A model generated the notes under the pieces. That model had not been told where the DNA came from, ran no database searches, and saw only the letters and a list, made by a program, of their open reading frames with translations. Position numbers and translations under genes: made by a program. Below, piece after piece: positions 10,234-18,983 of a stretch of DNA of 64,000 nucleotides. The stretch spans positions 1 to 64,000 of the forward strand of contig DEAA01000028.1 of NCBI GenBank assembly GCA_002346545.1. The letters run 5' to 3'. Origin of the DNA: Acidobacteria bacterium UBA2994 (GTDB taxonomy: Bacteria > Acidobacteriota > Vicinamibacteria > Vicinamibacterales > UBA8438). How positions within the stretch are numbered: position 1 is the stretch's first letter; each line of letters starts with the position of its first letter.

Positions 10234-11616
10234 TCAGGTTCCGGCGTACCGGCGTATGTAGGCAGCGCTGTCGAACTTCCGCCGTGTGCTGGAAAACGAC
10301 ATGAAACGCACCGCACCGAACACGGGGCGTGTCGGTCCCCATGCCCGATCGTGCTTGCCCCCCACCGCCCACGCGATGCTGGCATAGCCGTTGGGGTCTC
10401 GGCCGTCGAGCTGGTAGCGGTCATTCAGCTCTACCGCTATGGCAAAGGCGTCTTCGGGCCGGGCCGTCCACTCCAAGATCTTCTTCGCCCAGTACATGCG
10501 GATGTAGCCGTGCATCCAACCGGTGTCCACGACCTGGCGCTGTGCGGCGTTCCAGAGCGGGTCATGCGTCTCGGCCTGCTCCAGTTGGCGGAGGGTGTAG
10601 ATGACCGGACGCCGATCCAGGCGATGCTCGTCGAGCGTGCGCCTAGCCCAGGACTCGCATCCGTCGAGCCGGTCGTAGCAGTCGTTGTAACGGACAAAGT
10701 TAATGGCCAGCTCACGCCGCACGATCAGCTGCTCAAGAAACGCCGCCCGGTCCACCTCCGGCGCGTCACTCTGCTGGATCGCGATTGCGAGCGCCCGTGG
10801 ACCGAGATGGCCAAAGTGCAGATAGGCCGACAATCGACTGGTCCCGTCATGCTCCGGATGACTGCGCGCGGTGGCATAGCCCGAGAGCCCGGTCCGGACA
10901 AAACGGCGTAGCCGCCGACGAGCCTCTTTCGCCCCGCCGACGAGGCCGCCAACGCCACCCACGCGCCGATCGAGCGGGTAGTCGGTCGGCACCTCGCCCG
11001 TGGGTCGCTCACGCGCGAGTCCCCTCCCGGGGGACCACGGAATGTGCGCTCGCGGACTGGGGGGCCTCACGAGGTAGGTCGGTAGGAGTCGATGAATCCG
11101 AGGTCGGATCGTCCGGGCCGCATACTGCTCCCGCTCCAGGCAGACCGACGGCACGACGACCTCGGTGTCGACGGTCCAGAACGGTACCCGCACCCGTTCA
11201 GCGACCTTGGCGCGCCAGGCCTCCGTCTCGCGGAGTGGGTTCTCATCTCCAACCAGCAGTGCCGGTCTGACCTCGTCCAGCAACAGCTCCAGGCGATGGC
11301 GAGGATACAGGCGGAACACCAGTCCGACACCCCGGCGGCCAAGAGCAGATTCCAGCTCTTCGAAACCCTCGAACAGAAAGCGGTAGTGCCTGAGGTTGCC
11401 GTTCGGGTAGTTCGGCACTGGCGCCAGGAACACGACCACCGGTCGTCGCAACAGGTTGCCCGCCCGGATGGCCACGTCGAGCGCGCGATTATCCTGCGCC
11501 CGCTGCGCGCGCTGCATCCAGTAGACAACACCACGCCCTTCCGGATCCGGGGCACCGCGGCGGCGCACCCTGACCTCGGGGAGGACCGACAAGTCGTCGA
11601 GTGTGTTCACCGGCAC
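10234..11616 (-). CDS. phr: Class II CPD deoxyribodipyrimidine photolyase
   Basis: 460 aa. The N-terminal G-V-V-Y-W-M-Q-R-A-Q-R-A-Q-D-N-R-A-L motif and the C-terminal run T-G-W-M-H-G-Y-I-R-M-Y-W-A-K-K-I-L-E-W, then D-P-N-G-Y-A-S-I-A-W-A-V-G-G-K-H-D-R-A-W, are diagnostic of class II photolyases. The enzyme uses FADH- and blue light to split cyclobutane pyrimidine dimers. It is divergent, by 39 bases, from the broken SDR-DUF2867 gene, a family often found beside photolyases in light-induced clusters; the shared gap contains an A-rich stretch (AAAGAAAGAAAACG). The start is the first in-frame GTG/ATG upstream of conserved sequence and could be slightly internal. Confidence 0.92.
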   Translation of the reverse strand: MPVNTLDDLSVLPEVRVRRRGAPDPEGRGVVYWMQRAQRAQDNRALDVAIRAGNLLRRPVVVFLAPVPNYPNGNLRHYRFLFEGFEELESALGRRGVGLVFRLYPRHRLELLLDEVRPALLVGDENPLRETEAWRAKVAERVRVPFWTVDTEVVVPSVCLEREQYAARTIRPRIHRLLPTYLVRPPSPRAHIPWSPGRGLARERPTGEVPTDYPLDRRVGGVGGLVGGAKEARRRLRRFVRTGLSGYATARSHPEHDGTSRLSAYLHFGHLGPRALAIAIQQSDAPEVDRAAFLEQLIVRRELAINFVRYNDCYDRLDGCESWARRTLDEHRLDRRPVIYTLRQLEQAETHDPLWNAAQRQVVDTGWMHGYIRMYWAKKILEWTARPEDAFAIAVELNDRYQLDGRDPNGYASIAWAVGGKHDRAWGPTRPVFGAVRFMSFSSTRRKFDSAAYIRRYAGT

Positions 11617-11655
11617 AATTCCCCAAAGAAAGAAAACGAATTATGTTGCTCAGAC

Positions 11656-12280
11656 ATGTTCGATCAACGCCCTCTCGTCCTTCTCACCGGCGCCAGCGGC
11701 TACATCGGACGCCATCTCGTCAGGTCGGGCGATGCCGACGTGGGCCGGAGTCCAGCTTGGCACCCGGTTGGTCGACAGCCGCGCGGTCGAGGTCGACGCG
11801 TCGCCGACCGACGCGTTCAGGCCGATCCGCCAGATCGGGGGAGTACGTGGGTGGTATCACCTGGATGCCCTCTGGACGATCCGGGGCTGGATCGACCTAG
11901 TGCTCGGCGGGGTGGGGATGCGACGCGGGCGGCGCGATCCAGAGTCGCTGCAAGTGGGACACACCCTCGACTGCTGGCGGGTCGAAGCATTTTAGCCAGA
12001 TCGCCGCCTCCGCCTAGTCGCCGAGATGAAGCTCCCGGGACGGGCGTGGCTGGAGTTTGAGGTACAGGAATCAGGGCCCGGCCGGAGCCTCGTGCGACAG
12101 ACGGCTATGTTCGACCCGTTGGGTCTCGCCAGCCTCGCCTACTGGCACGGCATCTATCCGCTACACGTGCGGATTTTCGCCGGCATCCTGCGCGCCCTGG
12201 CCCGCCAGGGCGAGATGAGGGCGAGCCGGCGTCAGGCGGTTCTCCACCAGTCGGAGAGCACGTCGGCTTGCATCGACTGA
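11656..12280 (+). pseudogene. Broken SDR-family NAD(P)-binding / DUF2867 protein
   Basis: The ATG at 11656 opens a dinucleotide-binding start, L-V-L-L-T-G-A-S-G-Y-I-G-R-H-L-V, that stops matching after about 22 codons. From about 11735 a different frame encodes a near-complete DUF2867 domain (GTRLVDSRAVEVDASP, then RGWIDLVLGG, then MKLPGRAWLEFEV), itself interrupted by TAG at 11993-11995 where relatives have a glutamate. Intact relatives are about 480 aa with a full Rossmann domain; here roughly 300 codons of the middle are missing. So the gene has an internal deletion, a frame change and a nonsense codon. Its 3' end overlaps the sigma-factor gene by 49 bases. Confidence 0.78.
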
Positions 12281-13152
12281 CGAAGCTTCTCCAGCGCGCG
12301 CACCTGGATACCTCGCACTCCCTCTTTGGTGAGTGACAGGCGGGCACCAATCTCCGCCAGGCTGCGGTAGGCGCCACCGTCGAGCCCGAAGCGCCACACG
12401 AGAACCTGCGCTTCGCGAGGCGCCAGAACAGAGAGGACACGACGGGTGTCGCGTCGCAGACCTGCGGCCACCAGTTGCTCGTCCGGCGGCGGCGTTTTGT
12501 CGTCGCGCACCTGAACCGCCGGCCCCCAGTCGCCGGTCTCGCTCGAATCGAGTGGCCCAACCTCCGGCACCGCATTGACGATCCGCTCCATGACGTCGGT
12601 GGTCACGCCCAGTTGGCGCGCCACCTCCTCGTCAGAGGGCGGGCGCCCGAGCTCTCGTTCGAGGTGTCGACGCGCTCGCTGCGCCTGGCGCCTTTGGTGG
12701 ACCCGATGGCTCGAGATCCGGATGATGGGCGCCTTGTCAATGAGTGCCCGGACGATCGACTGCCGGATCCACCACGCCGAGTAGGTCGAGAAACGTACCC
12801 CCCGATGCCGATCGAACCGCTCGACTGCCTTTAGTAGACCGACATTGCCTTCCTGGATGAGGTCGAGCAGCGAGAGTCCACGGTGTTGATAGCCTTTGGC
12901 CAGCATCACCACTAGCCGCAGGTTCGACTCCACCAGCTGCTGATTCGCCCGTTCGGCCGCACGCGTACGTTCCTCCGGGTCGAGACAGCGGTCGATCCCG
13001 TCAAGCATCGACCGTTCCTCGTCCTTGCTCAGGATCGGATGCTTCGATACGTCACGGAAGTAGACCTCGACCAAGTCATCGGTGCTCGATCCCGCCCTAC
13101 GTGCCGTGCTGCCGTTCATCTCCATCCGTATTTCCCCATCAGGCCGCGTCAT
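12232..13152 (-). CDS. RNA polymerase sigma factor, RpoD/RpoS-type (group 2-like)
   Basis: 306 aa. Region 1.2/2 is clear: [10 protein letters not shown], then [26 protein letters not shown] and the -10-binding [13 protein letters not shown]. Region 3 follows ([14 protein letters not shown]), then region 4 ([15 protein letters not shown], with a helix-turn-helix near [19 protein letters not shown]). There is no long N-terminal region 1.1, so it resembles RpoS/SigB-like alternative factors and not the housekeeping RpoD. It overlaps the upstream DksA-like gene by 14 bases and should be translated from the same mRNA. A stress or stationary-phase role is inferred. Confidence 0.9.
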   Translation of the reverse strand: MTRPDGEIRMEMNGSTARRAGSSTDDLVEVYFRDVSKHPILSKDEERSMLDGIDRCLDPEERTRAAERANQQLVESNLRLVVMLAKGYQHRGLSLLDLIQEGNVGLLKAVERFDRHRGVRFSTYSAWWIRQSIVRALIDKAPIIRISSHRVHQRRQAQRARRHLERELGRPPSDEEVARQLGVTTDVMERIVNAVPEVGPLDSSETGDWGPAVQVRDDKTPPPDEQLVAAGLRRDTRRVLSVLAPREAQVLVWRFGLDGGAYRSLAEIGARLSLTKEGVRGIQVRALEKLRQSMQADVLSDWWRTA

Positions 13153-13534
13153 CGAAGCGACTTTCGAATCCGTCTCTCATCGAGACCGGTCCGCGGACGA
13201 TCCGAGCATTATCCAGACGCTCCTGCCGCTCCTGACAGCGAACGCACCGGGTCGCCCAGGGCGCGGCGGTCAGCCGGGCCTCGGCGACAGCAGCATCGCA
13301 GCTGTCACACCGGCCATAACGGCCGGTGCGGATCCGGTCCAGCGCCGCCTGGATCTGGCGCTTGCGTTGCCAGTCCACCTCGATGGCCTGTGCTGCGACT
13401 GCGACGTGCTCACTCCAAACCCCTTCGTCGATCACATCGCTATGAGCGTTGGCACGCAGAGACTCCAACTGGCTTCTGAGATCCCTGGCCAGTGACCGCT
13501 TCAGTTCCCTACGAATACTCTGTAACTGTTGCAT
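13139..13534 (-). CDS. DksA/TraR-type C4 zinc-finger protein
   Basis: 131 aa. A long N-terminal helical region (residues 1-70, coiled-coil-like) leads to a four-cysteine zinc finger, Cys76-x2-Cys79 and Cys97-x2-Cys100, in the order R-Y-G-R-C-D-S-C-D and C-V-R-C-Q. DksA-type proteins enter the RNA polymerase secondary channel and, with ppGpp, retune promoter choice. The pairing with a sigma factor (14-base overlap) suggests the operon changes both polymerase specificity and its response. An AAGGAGGT Shine-Dalgarno (13543-13550) lies 9 bases before the ATG, and a very AT-rich promoter region precedes it. Confidence 0.87.
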   Translation of the reverse strand: MQQLQSIRRELKRSLARDLRSQLESLRANAHSDVIDEGVWSEHVAVAAQAIEVDWQRKRQIQAALDRIRTGRYGRCDSCDAAVAEARLTAAPWATRCVRCQERQERLDNARIVRGPVSMRDGFESRFDDAA

Positions 13535-13542
13535 TCCTGACT

Positions 13543-13640
13543 ACCTCCTTGCGTCCGTTCAACTGCCTGTATTTTATTATAAAGAAATACTATTTTATTA
13601 AAGGTGAAAGGAAAAACACAGATCGTTTTCCTCCGGATGC
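13543..13640 (-). promoter_or_regulatory. AT-rich promoter and strong RBS of the dksA-like/sigma operon
   Basis: In a GC-rich surrounding, bases 13567-13620 are almost pure A/T. Reading the minus strand, a consensus TATAAT lies at 13581-13576 and the RBS AAGGAGGT at 13550-13543. No convincing TTGACA is visible at 16-18 bases; the A/T tract could act as an UP-like element, or the -35 contact may be weak because an alternative sigma factor is used. Confidence 0.5.
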
Positions 13641-13681
13641 ACCGGGTTCAGTAGATCTAGACCGAGAAGAAAACGGAGCCG

Positions 13682-16600
13682 CTACGACTCGGCGGGCGCC
13701 GGGGATCCGGTGGCCGGCAATGCCACCGACTCCGACCGACCGAGCACCATGACGTGAACGTCGTCGAGGATGAGATACGCGGTGGGAACCAGCACCAGCG
13801 TGATGAAGGTGGCGAACAGCACGCCGAACGCCAGCGAGACAGCCATAGGCACCAGAAACGCGGCGTGGAAGCTCTGGTTGAACATGAGCGGTGCCAACCC
13901 GGCGAAGGTGGTCAGCGAGGTCAACATGATCGGACGGAACCGGGCGACACCCGCCTCACGGACCGCACTGAGCAGACTGGCCTGGCGTTCCCGCTTCCGG
14001 TTGATGAAATCCACCATAACCAAGCTGTCGTTGACGACCACGCCGGTAAGCGCCACAAGGCCGAACATTGAGATCATCGTCACGTTGAGTCCCATGACAA
14101 TGTGCCCCCAGATGGCCCCCACCAACCCGAACGGGATGGCCGCCATCACGATGAGCGGTTGGATATAGGAACGGAGGGGGACGGCGAGCAAGGCGAAGAT
14201 CAGCAGAACCGCGAGGCCAAACCCGCGACCCAGCCCGTCGATGGAGTCGGCCTGCTGGGCCTGAGCGCCCTCGAACGAAAACGTGATCCCTTGGAAGCCA
14301 GCCAGCACCTCGGGCAGAATGACCTGCTCCAGTTCTTCCGTGACCGCTCCAGACGTCGTAGTGGTGGGATCAATCGCCGCCGTCACGCTGACGGCGCGAT
14401 TGCGGTCGACACGCCGGATGGAAGAGAAGCCACGACCGGTCTCGACCACCGCCACGTCGCGGAACGGCACCTCGGCTCCCTCCGGCGTACGAATGCGCAT
14501 GTTGTCGAGGTCGCCGAGGGAACGTCGCTGCTCCTCAGGATAGCGGACCAGCACCCGGACGTCGTCGCGGCCACGCTGGATCCGCTGCGCCTCCTCACCG
14601 TAGAACGCCTGGCGGACCTGTCGACCGAGATCCTGCAGGGTCAGCCCGAGCGTCTCCGCGGACGGCCTGATGCCAAGCCGTATCTCCTGCTTGCCGTCCC
14701 GGAAGGTATCGGTAATCTCGTACACCCCGGCCAGCCCGGCCAACCGGTCTTGCACGACGAACGCGGCATCTCGCAGCTGGTCCAAGTTCCCCCCCATGAG
14801 CTGGACATTGACGTCCTCGCCAGGGCTCATGATCGTGGCGCTGAACGTGGCATCAATCGCCTCAGGGATCGTGCCGGTGAGTTCTCTCCACCGGCGGCCG
14901 AGCGTCTCGCTGTCAAACATGCGTTCCTCGGAGGGAATCAGCTCGATCGTCACCTCGCCTACATTGGACCCGCTGGTCGATGTCCCACCCATCGGCCCGC
15001 CCGATTGCGACTGTCGTCCCATCGAGGAGAAGACATGGCGGAACACATCCTGCCCGGTCTCCTCGAACACCTCTTTCCGGAGACGCGCCGCTCCGTTCTC
15101 GACTCTGGCTAGCGCATCCGAGGTCGCCGTCAGCGGTGCCCCCTGCGGCATCGTGACGTTGGCCGACATGAAGTCCGCTTCGATCGACGGGAAGAAGATG
15201 AAAGTGGTGTAGCCGCTGGCCACCAACCCGGAGGTCAGAATCAGCATGGCGATGCCCACCGACGCAGTGAGATAGCGCCAGCGTAACCCGAACTCGAGGG
15301 CAGGCTTGTAGAGTCGTTGGGTCACCCACGCCAGCCCGCTGGCAAACAACCCTTGGAAGCGCCGCCAGGGCCCGCGCCCTTTCCGCCGCGACATGTGGGA
15401 CAGGTGAGCCGGCAGGATCATGAGCGACTCAACCAGCGAAAAGAAGAGACACGGGATCACGATGAGCGGGATCACCATGAAAACCTTGCCCAGCGGTCCG
15501 GGAACGAAGAGCATCGGCATGAACGCCGCCATTGTGGTGAGGACGGCGAAAATGATTGGCCGTGAGATCTCTCGGGCTCCCTCGATCGCCCCCTTCATTC
15601 CCTCTCCGTGACGCTGCTGGTGCGTGTGGATGTTCTCGCCCACGACAATGGCATCGTCCACGACGATGCCCAGCACTAGGATGAACGCGAACAGCGACAT
15701 CACGTTGATGGATACATCGAACGCCGGCATCAGCCAGATCGCGCCAAGAAACGAGATGGGGATCCCGAGGCTGGTCCAGAACGCCAGCCGCAGATCCAGA
15801 AACAGGGCGAGCGCGACGAAGACGAGGACGAACCCGCCGAACCCATTGCGGAGCAGCAAGGACAGCCGGGCGTCCAGCGCCTCAGACTGGTCCTGCCACA
15901 TCGTCAGCGTCAACCCGGCGGGCAACGTGCCCTCCGCACGTTCGACATACCGCTCGACCGCATCGGCAATCTCGAGCACCCGCTGATCGCCGGTTCGATA
16001 GACCGACACCAACACCGCAGGTGCCACATCGAAGCGGGCCGACTCGTCGGTCTCGGCAAACCCGTCGATTACCGTGGCCACGTCTTCCAACATCAGCCGG
16101 GTGCCATCCGGGCGGGTGAGGAGCACAAGATTCTCGTAGTCCTGACGCCCGTAGGCCTGACCGATGGTCCGCAGCAGAATCTCGCCGCTCTCCGCCCGGA
16201 CCGCCCCCCCCGGAAGGTCGAGCGATGACCTGCGCACCGCATCAGCCACATCGTCGAACCGGAGCCCGTGTCGCCGCAGCGCAGTTTCCGACACCTCGAT
16301 ACTGATTTCGTAGGGCCGCGCGCCAACCACTTCCGCCTGCGTGATCTCGGGCAGCGCGGTGAGCTCGTCACGCACACGCTCGGCGACCCGTTTCAGGCTC
16401 AGTTCGTCGGTGTCGCCCGCCACCGCGATGTCGACGACCTGCTGGCGGGTGGTGAGCTCTCGGATAATCGGTTTCTCGGTCTCGGCGGGAAACGTCGTGA
16501 TGGCGTCGACATTGCTCTTGATATCGTCGACGACCTTCCGGGTGTCAGCGCCGAGCTCCAGCTCGACCTGGACCGTCCCCATCCCTTCGGATGCCGTTGA

Positions 16601-16846
16601 CGTGATCTCCTTGATCCCGTCGATCCCCTGGATCGCCTCTTCGATCCGCACCGAGACGGCCGACTCGACCTCCTCAGGGGCGGCCCCCAGATAAGGCACC
16701 TCGATCGTCACCAGGTCGAGGGCGAACTCGGGAAAGACCTCCTCTTTTACCGTCAAGGAGGCGACCGCGCCGCTGACGACCAAGAAGACCATCAGTAGAT
16801 TGGCAGCGACAGGGTTCCGGGCAAACCAGTTGATGATGCCGTTCAT
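13682..16846 (-). CDS. RND-type efflux transporter (AcrB/HAE family)
   Basis: 1054 aa, full length for an RND pump. Twelve membrane segments are expected: one near the N terminus (NPVAANLLMVFLVVSGAVA), two large periplasmic loops and two blocks of helices, including G-I-V-V-D-D-A-I-V-V-G-E-N, the family motif with the proton-relay aspartates of TM4, and V-V-V-N-D-S-L-V-M-V-D-F in the second half. It uses the proton gradient to expel hydrophobic compounds or drugs. Neither a membrane-fusion protein nor a TolC-like channel is adjacent, so partners must be elsewhere or the pump works without them. Substrate unknown. An A/T-rich upstream stretch (16865-16930) probably holds its promoter. Confidence 0.9.
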   Translation of the reverse strand: MNGIINWFARNPVAANLLMVFLVVSGAVASLTVKEEVFPEFALDLVTIEVPYLGAAPEEVESAVSVRIEEAIQGIDGIKEITSTASEGMGTVQVELELGADTRKVVDDIKSNVDAITTFPAETEKPIIRELTTRQQVVDIAVAGDTDELSLKRVAERVRDELTALPEITQAEVVGARPYEISIEVSETALRRHGLRFDDVADAVRRSSLDLPGGAVRAESGEILLRTIGQAYGRQDYENLVLLTRPDGTRLMLEDVATVIDGFAETDESARFDVAPAVLVSVYRTGDQRVLEIADAVERYVERAEGTLPAGLTLTMWQDQSEALDARLSLLLRNGFGGFVLVFVALALFLDLRLAFWTSLGIPISFLGAIWLMPAFDVSINVMSLFAFILVLGIVVDDAIVVGENIHTHQQRHGEGMKGAIEGAREISRPIIFAVLTTMAAFMPMLFVPGPLGKVFMVIPLIVIPCLFFSLVESLMILPAHLSHMSRRKGRGPWRRFQGLFASGLAWVTQRLYKPALEFGLRWRYLTASVGIAMLILTSGLVASGYTTFIFFPSIEADFMSANVTMPQGAPLTATSDALARVENGAARLRKEVFEETGQDVFRHVFSSMGRQSQSGGPMGGTSTSGSNVGEVTIELIPSEERMFDSETLGRRWRELTGTIPEAIDATFSATIMSPGEDVNVQLMGGNLDQLRDAAFVVQDRLAGLAGVYEITDTFRDGKQEIRLGIRPSAETLGLTLQDLGRQVRQAFYGEEAQRIQRGRDDVRVLVRYPEEQRRSLGDLDNMRIRTPEGAEVPFRDVAVVETGRGFSSIRRVDRNRAVSVTAAIDPTTTTSGAVTEELEQVILPEVLAGFQGITFSFEGAQAQQADSIDGLGRGFGLAVLLIFALLAVPLRSYIQPLIVMAAIPFGLVGAIWGHIVMGLNVTMISMFGLVALTGVVVNDSLVMVDFINRKRERQASLLSAVREAGVARFRPIMLTSLTTFAGLAPLMFNQSFHAAFLVPMAVSLAFGVLFATFITLVLVPTAYLILDDVHVMVLGRSESVALPATGSPAPAES

Positions 16847-17039
16847 GGTTCCGTCGATCTAATCACGACTCAGGAAGAAAATGTTTTTGCCCTTGAAGAA
16901 ATTCGCTCGGCATTGACTCTGGAGAAAAACGGCGCCAGTGCGGATTGAGCGAGGGGCAATCCCGGCACTCCGGCCGCCTACCGGGATTAGACGACGATCG
17001 CCACTCATCAGTTTCGCGAACCTGCTATCGTGTCCTGAC

Positions 17040-17606
17040 ATGGCCCGGCTCCGCCTCACCGCGCCGATGGCTGCGGCCGCATCCGACGAGCTGGTTTTAC
17101 AGCTCAAGCGTTCGCTGGCGCTCTTTCCCGAGCTTGGTGACGCACCGGTCACAGTCGGGGTCACCGCCAGTCGGCGGCTGGACGGGCTGGCAATTCCCTC
17201 TGACCGCCTGATCCGTCTGAATCCGTACCGGCGCCGGCGAGTGACCTACTACACGATCGGTCACGAGCTCACGCACCTGCTCCAACCGCCCGGGATGGAA
17301 CTGATCCCGAGCGGCGAGATTCAATGCGATATCTGGACCCTAGCCAGGGACCCACTGTTCTGGGACGAGAAACCCTGCTATCTGCAGGTGGATTGTGACG
17401 GGAGATCGTGGCGGCGTCATGCCGGCGCAGTAGCGTCGTTGTGCCGCCAAGCGATCGACGAGCGGTCGCACAACCGCCGCTACATCATGTGGCTGCGGCA
17501 ACAACTCGAGCGCTATGCCAGAACCGGCACGGTCGCCGCGCCATCTTTGGGCGACTTCTCGCCGACCGTGGCGCCGCTCGCGGCTGGCCAGCTGCGGTTG
17601 CTCTAA
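17040..17606 (+). CDS. SprT-like zinc metallopeptidase-type hypothetical protein
   Basis: 188 aa from ATG 17040. A zinc-binding helix T-I-G-H-E-L-T-H-L-L-Q places His75-Glu76 and His79 in an HExxH motif, and the sequence is preceded by the strand R-R-V-T-Y-Y. There is no signal peptide, so the protein is probably cytoplasmic. The arrangement resembles SprT/WLM-type minimal peptidases, but I cannot name the third zinc ligand with confidence. A longer in-frame start (16938) adds basic sequence of poor quality. It is divergent from the RND pump and convergent with the beta-lactamase-like gene. Substrate unknown. Confidence 0.68.
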   Translation: MARLRLTAPMAAAASDELVLQLKRSLALFPELGDAPVTVGVTASRRLDGLAIPSDRLIRLNPYRRRRVTYYTIGHELTHLLQPPGMELIPSGEIQCDIWTLARDPLFWDEKPCYLQVDCDGRSWRRHAGAVASLCRQAIDERSHNRRYIMWLRQQLERYARTGTVAAPSLGDFSPTVAPLAAGQLRLL

Positions 17607-17634
17607 GCGTTTAATGGCGGGGCGGAAACCGGCC

Positions 17635-18957
17635 CTACGGGGTCGCCAGGTAGCCGCGGATCTTGGGCGCCTGGTCCGCCACGCTGTCGACGACCGCCTG
17701 ACTGACCACATTCGTAAACATCTGTCTGATGTTCAACGGGCCATGCCCCGCCAGCTGGATAAACATGAGCCCGACGAGGTCTTCGGCCGGATCGGCAAAG
17801 TAGAGGGTGCCCCACGCGCCACCCCACCCGTAGCCACCCGCCGACATAGTGTCAAACGACTTGGTCGGGTCGACCAGCACTCCGAAGCCGAGACCGAACC
17901 CGTAGCCCGTACCACGAATGTAAACATCCATGTCGTCGGTGTGGTTGCTGACCATCAGATCGACCGTCTTCCGCCCAAGCAACCGGAGGCCGTTGAGCTC
18001 GCCCCCGTTAGCCACCATCTGGGCGAACCGGAAGTAGTCGGACGAGGTGCCACTGAGCCCAGCCACGCCGGGAAAGTAGGTGGTCGGCTCCCTGAACCCT
18101 GGCGCCCTCAGCAGTTCCATGCCGTCATCAACCCGGCGGTAGGCGGCGGCCACCCGGTCAACCTTCTCCCGAGGGACGTTATAGAAGGTGTCCTCCATAC
18201 CGAGCGGGTCGAAAATCCGCTCTTGCAGGAATTCGGCGATCGACTGACCGCTGATCCGCTCCACGAGCACCGCGACGTAGTCGGTCGAGGCCCCGTACTG
18301 CCAATGGTCGCCCGGATGGAACGCGGCTGGTATCTTCGCCGCCCTGGTGACACGCTCGGACAGAGTAGCGAACGGCTCCCCGTCGTTGGTGACATACCGA
18401 CGGTCCTCGGCCGAGAGCGCCGCGCCGTTCGCGCTGAGTGTCAGCCCGGAGGTGTGGGTCAAGACGTGACGGATGGTGACCGGGCGCGCCTCGGCGACCG
18501 TGCGAGCGACCGGACCTTCGGTTTCACGAACCATGTGGTCGGCATACTCCGGAATCCAGTCCGCGATCGGATCGTCGAGCCGGAAGCGCCCCTCCTCAAA
18601 CAGCATCATTAACGCGGTCGATACAATGGGCTTGGTCATCGACATCAAAACGAAGATCTGGTCGGTGGACATCGGCGTCTCCACCTCTAGGTGGTTCATC
18701 CCGACGGCCGAGTGATGCACGACCTTCCCGTGGCGCGCGACCAGGCTAACCGCGCCCGCGATCTTCCCCTCGTCGACGAATCGCTGAAAGTACTCGTCGA
18801 TCCGTTGCAACCGCTCGCTCGACATGCCGACCGACTCTGGCGCGGCCGTCGGAAGGTCCTCGGCCGCCAGCCCATCGAGGGTCGGTGACGCCAGCACCGC
18901 CGCCGCGGCCAGCCCAACCACCCACCGTCGAACGATCCGTCTGTACAGGTTGGTCAT
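17635..18957 (-). CDS. Serine beta-lactamase-like hydrolase (class C / family VIII esterase type)
   Basis: 440 aa from ATG 18957. A signal peptide (WVVGLAAAAVLASP) precedes a penicillin-binding-protein fold: the S-x-x-K motif is S-M-T-K (Ser106, Lys109) and the second motif is Y-G-A-S at Tyr221. The usual class C third motif is not obvious, as in many esterases of this fold. It could hydrolyse esters, beta-lactams or cell-wall peptides; sequence does not decide. It lies 26 bases after the propeller-protein gene on the same strand, so the two are probably one operon. Confidence 0.82.
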   Translation of the reverse strand: MTNLYRRIVRRWVVGLAAAAVLASPTLDGLAAEDLPTAAPESVGMSSERLQRIDEYFQRFVDEGKIAGAVSLVARHGKVVHHSAVGMNHLEVETPMSTDQIFVLMSMTKPIVSTALMMLFEEGRFRLDDPIADWIPEYADHMVRETEGPVARTVAEARPVTIRHVLTHTSGLTLSANGAALSAEDRRYVTNDGEPFATLSERVTRAAKIPAAFHPGDHWQYGASTDYVAVLVERISGQSIAEFLQERIFDPLGMEDTFYNVPREKVDRVAAAYRRVDDGMELLRAPGFREPTTYFPGVAGLSGTSSDYFRFAQMVANGGELNGLRLLGRKTVDLMVSNHTDDMDVYIRGTGYGFGLGFGVLVDPTKSFDTMSAGGYGWGGAWGTLYFADPAEDLVGLMFIQLAGHGPLNIRQMFTNVVSQAVVDSVADQAPKIRGYLATP

Positions 18958-18983
18958 TGCTCGACTCCCTCCACGCCGCCGCC

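Noticed and set aside
9191..10372. A 393-codon minus-strand open frame across the tannase gene
   Set aside because: The tannase frame carries the catalytic CS-D-HC motifs; the antisense frame has none.
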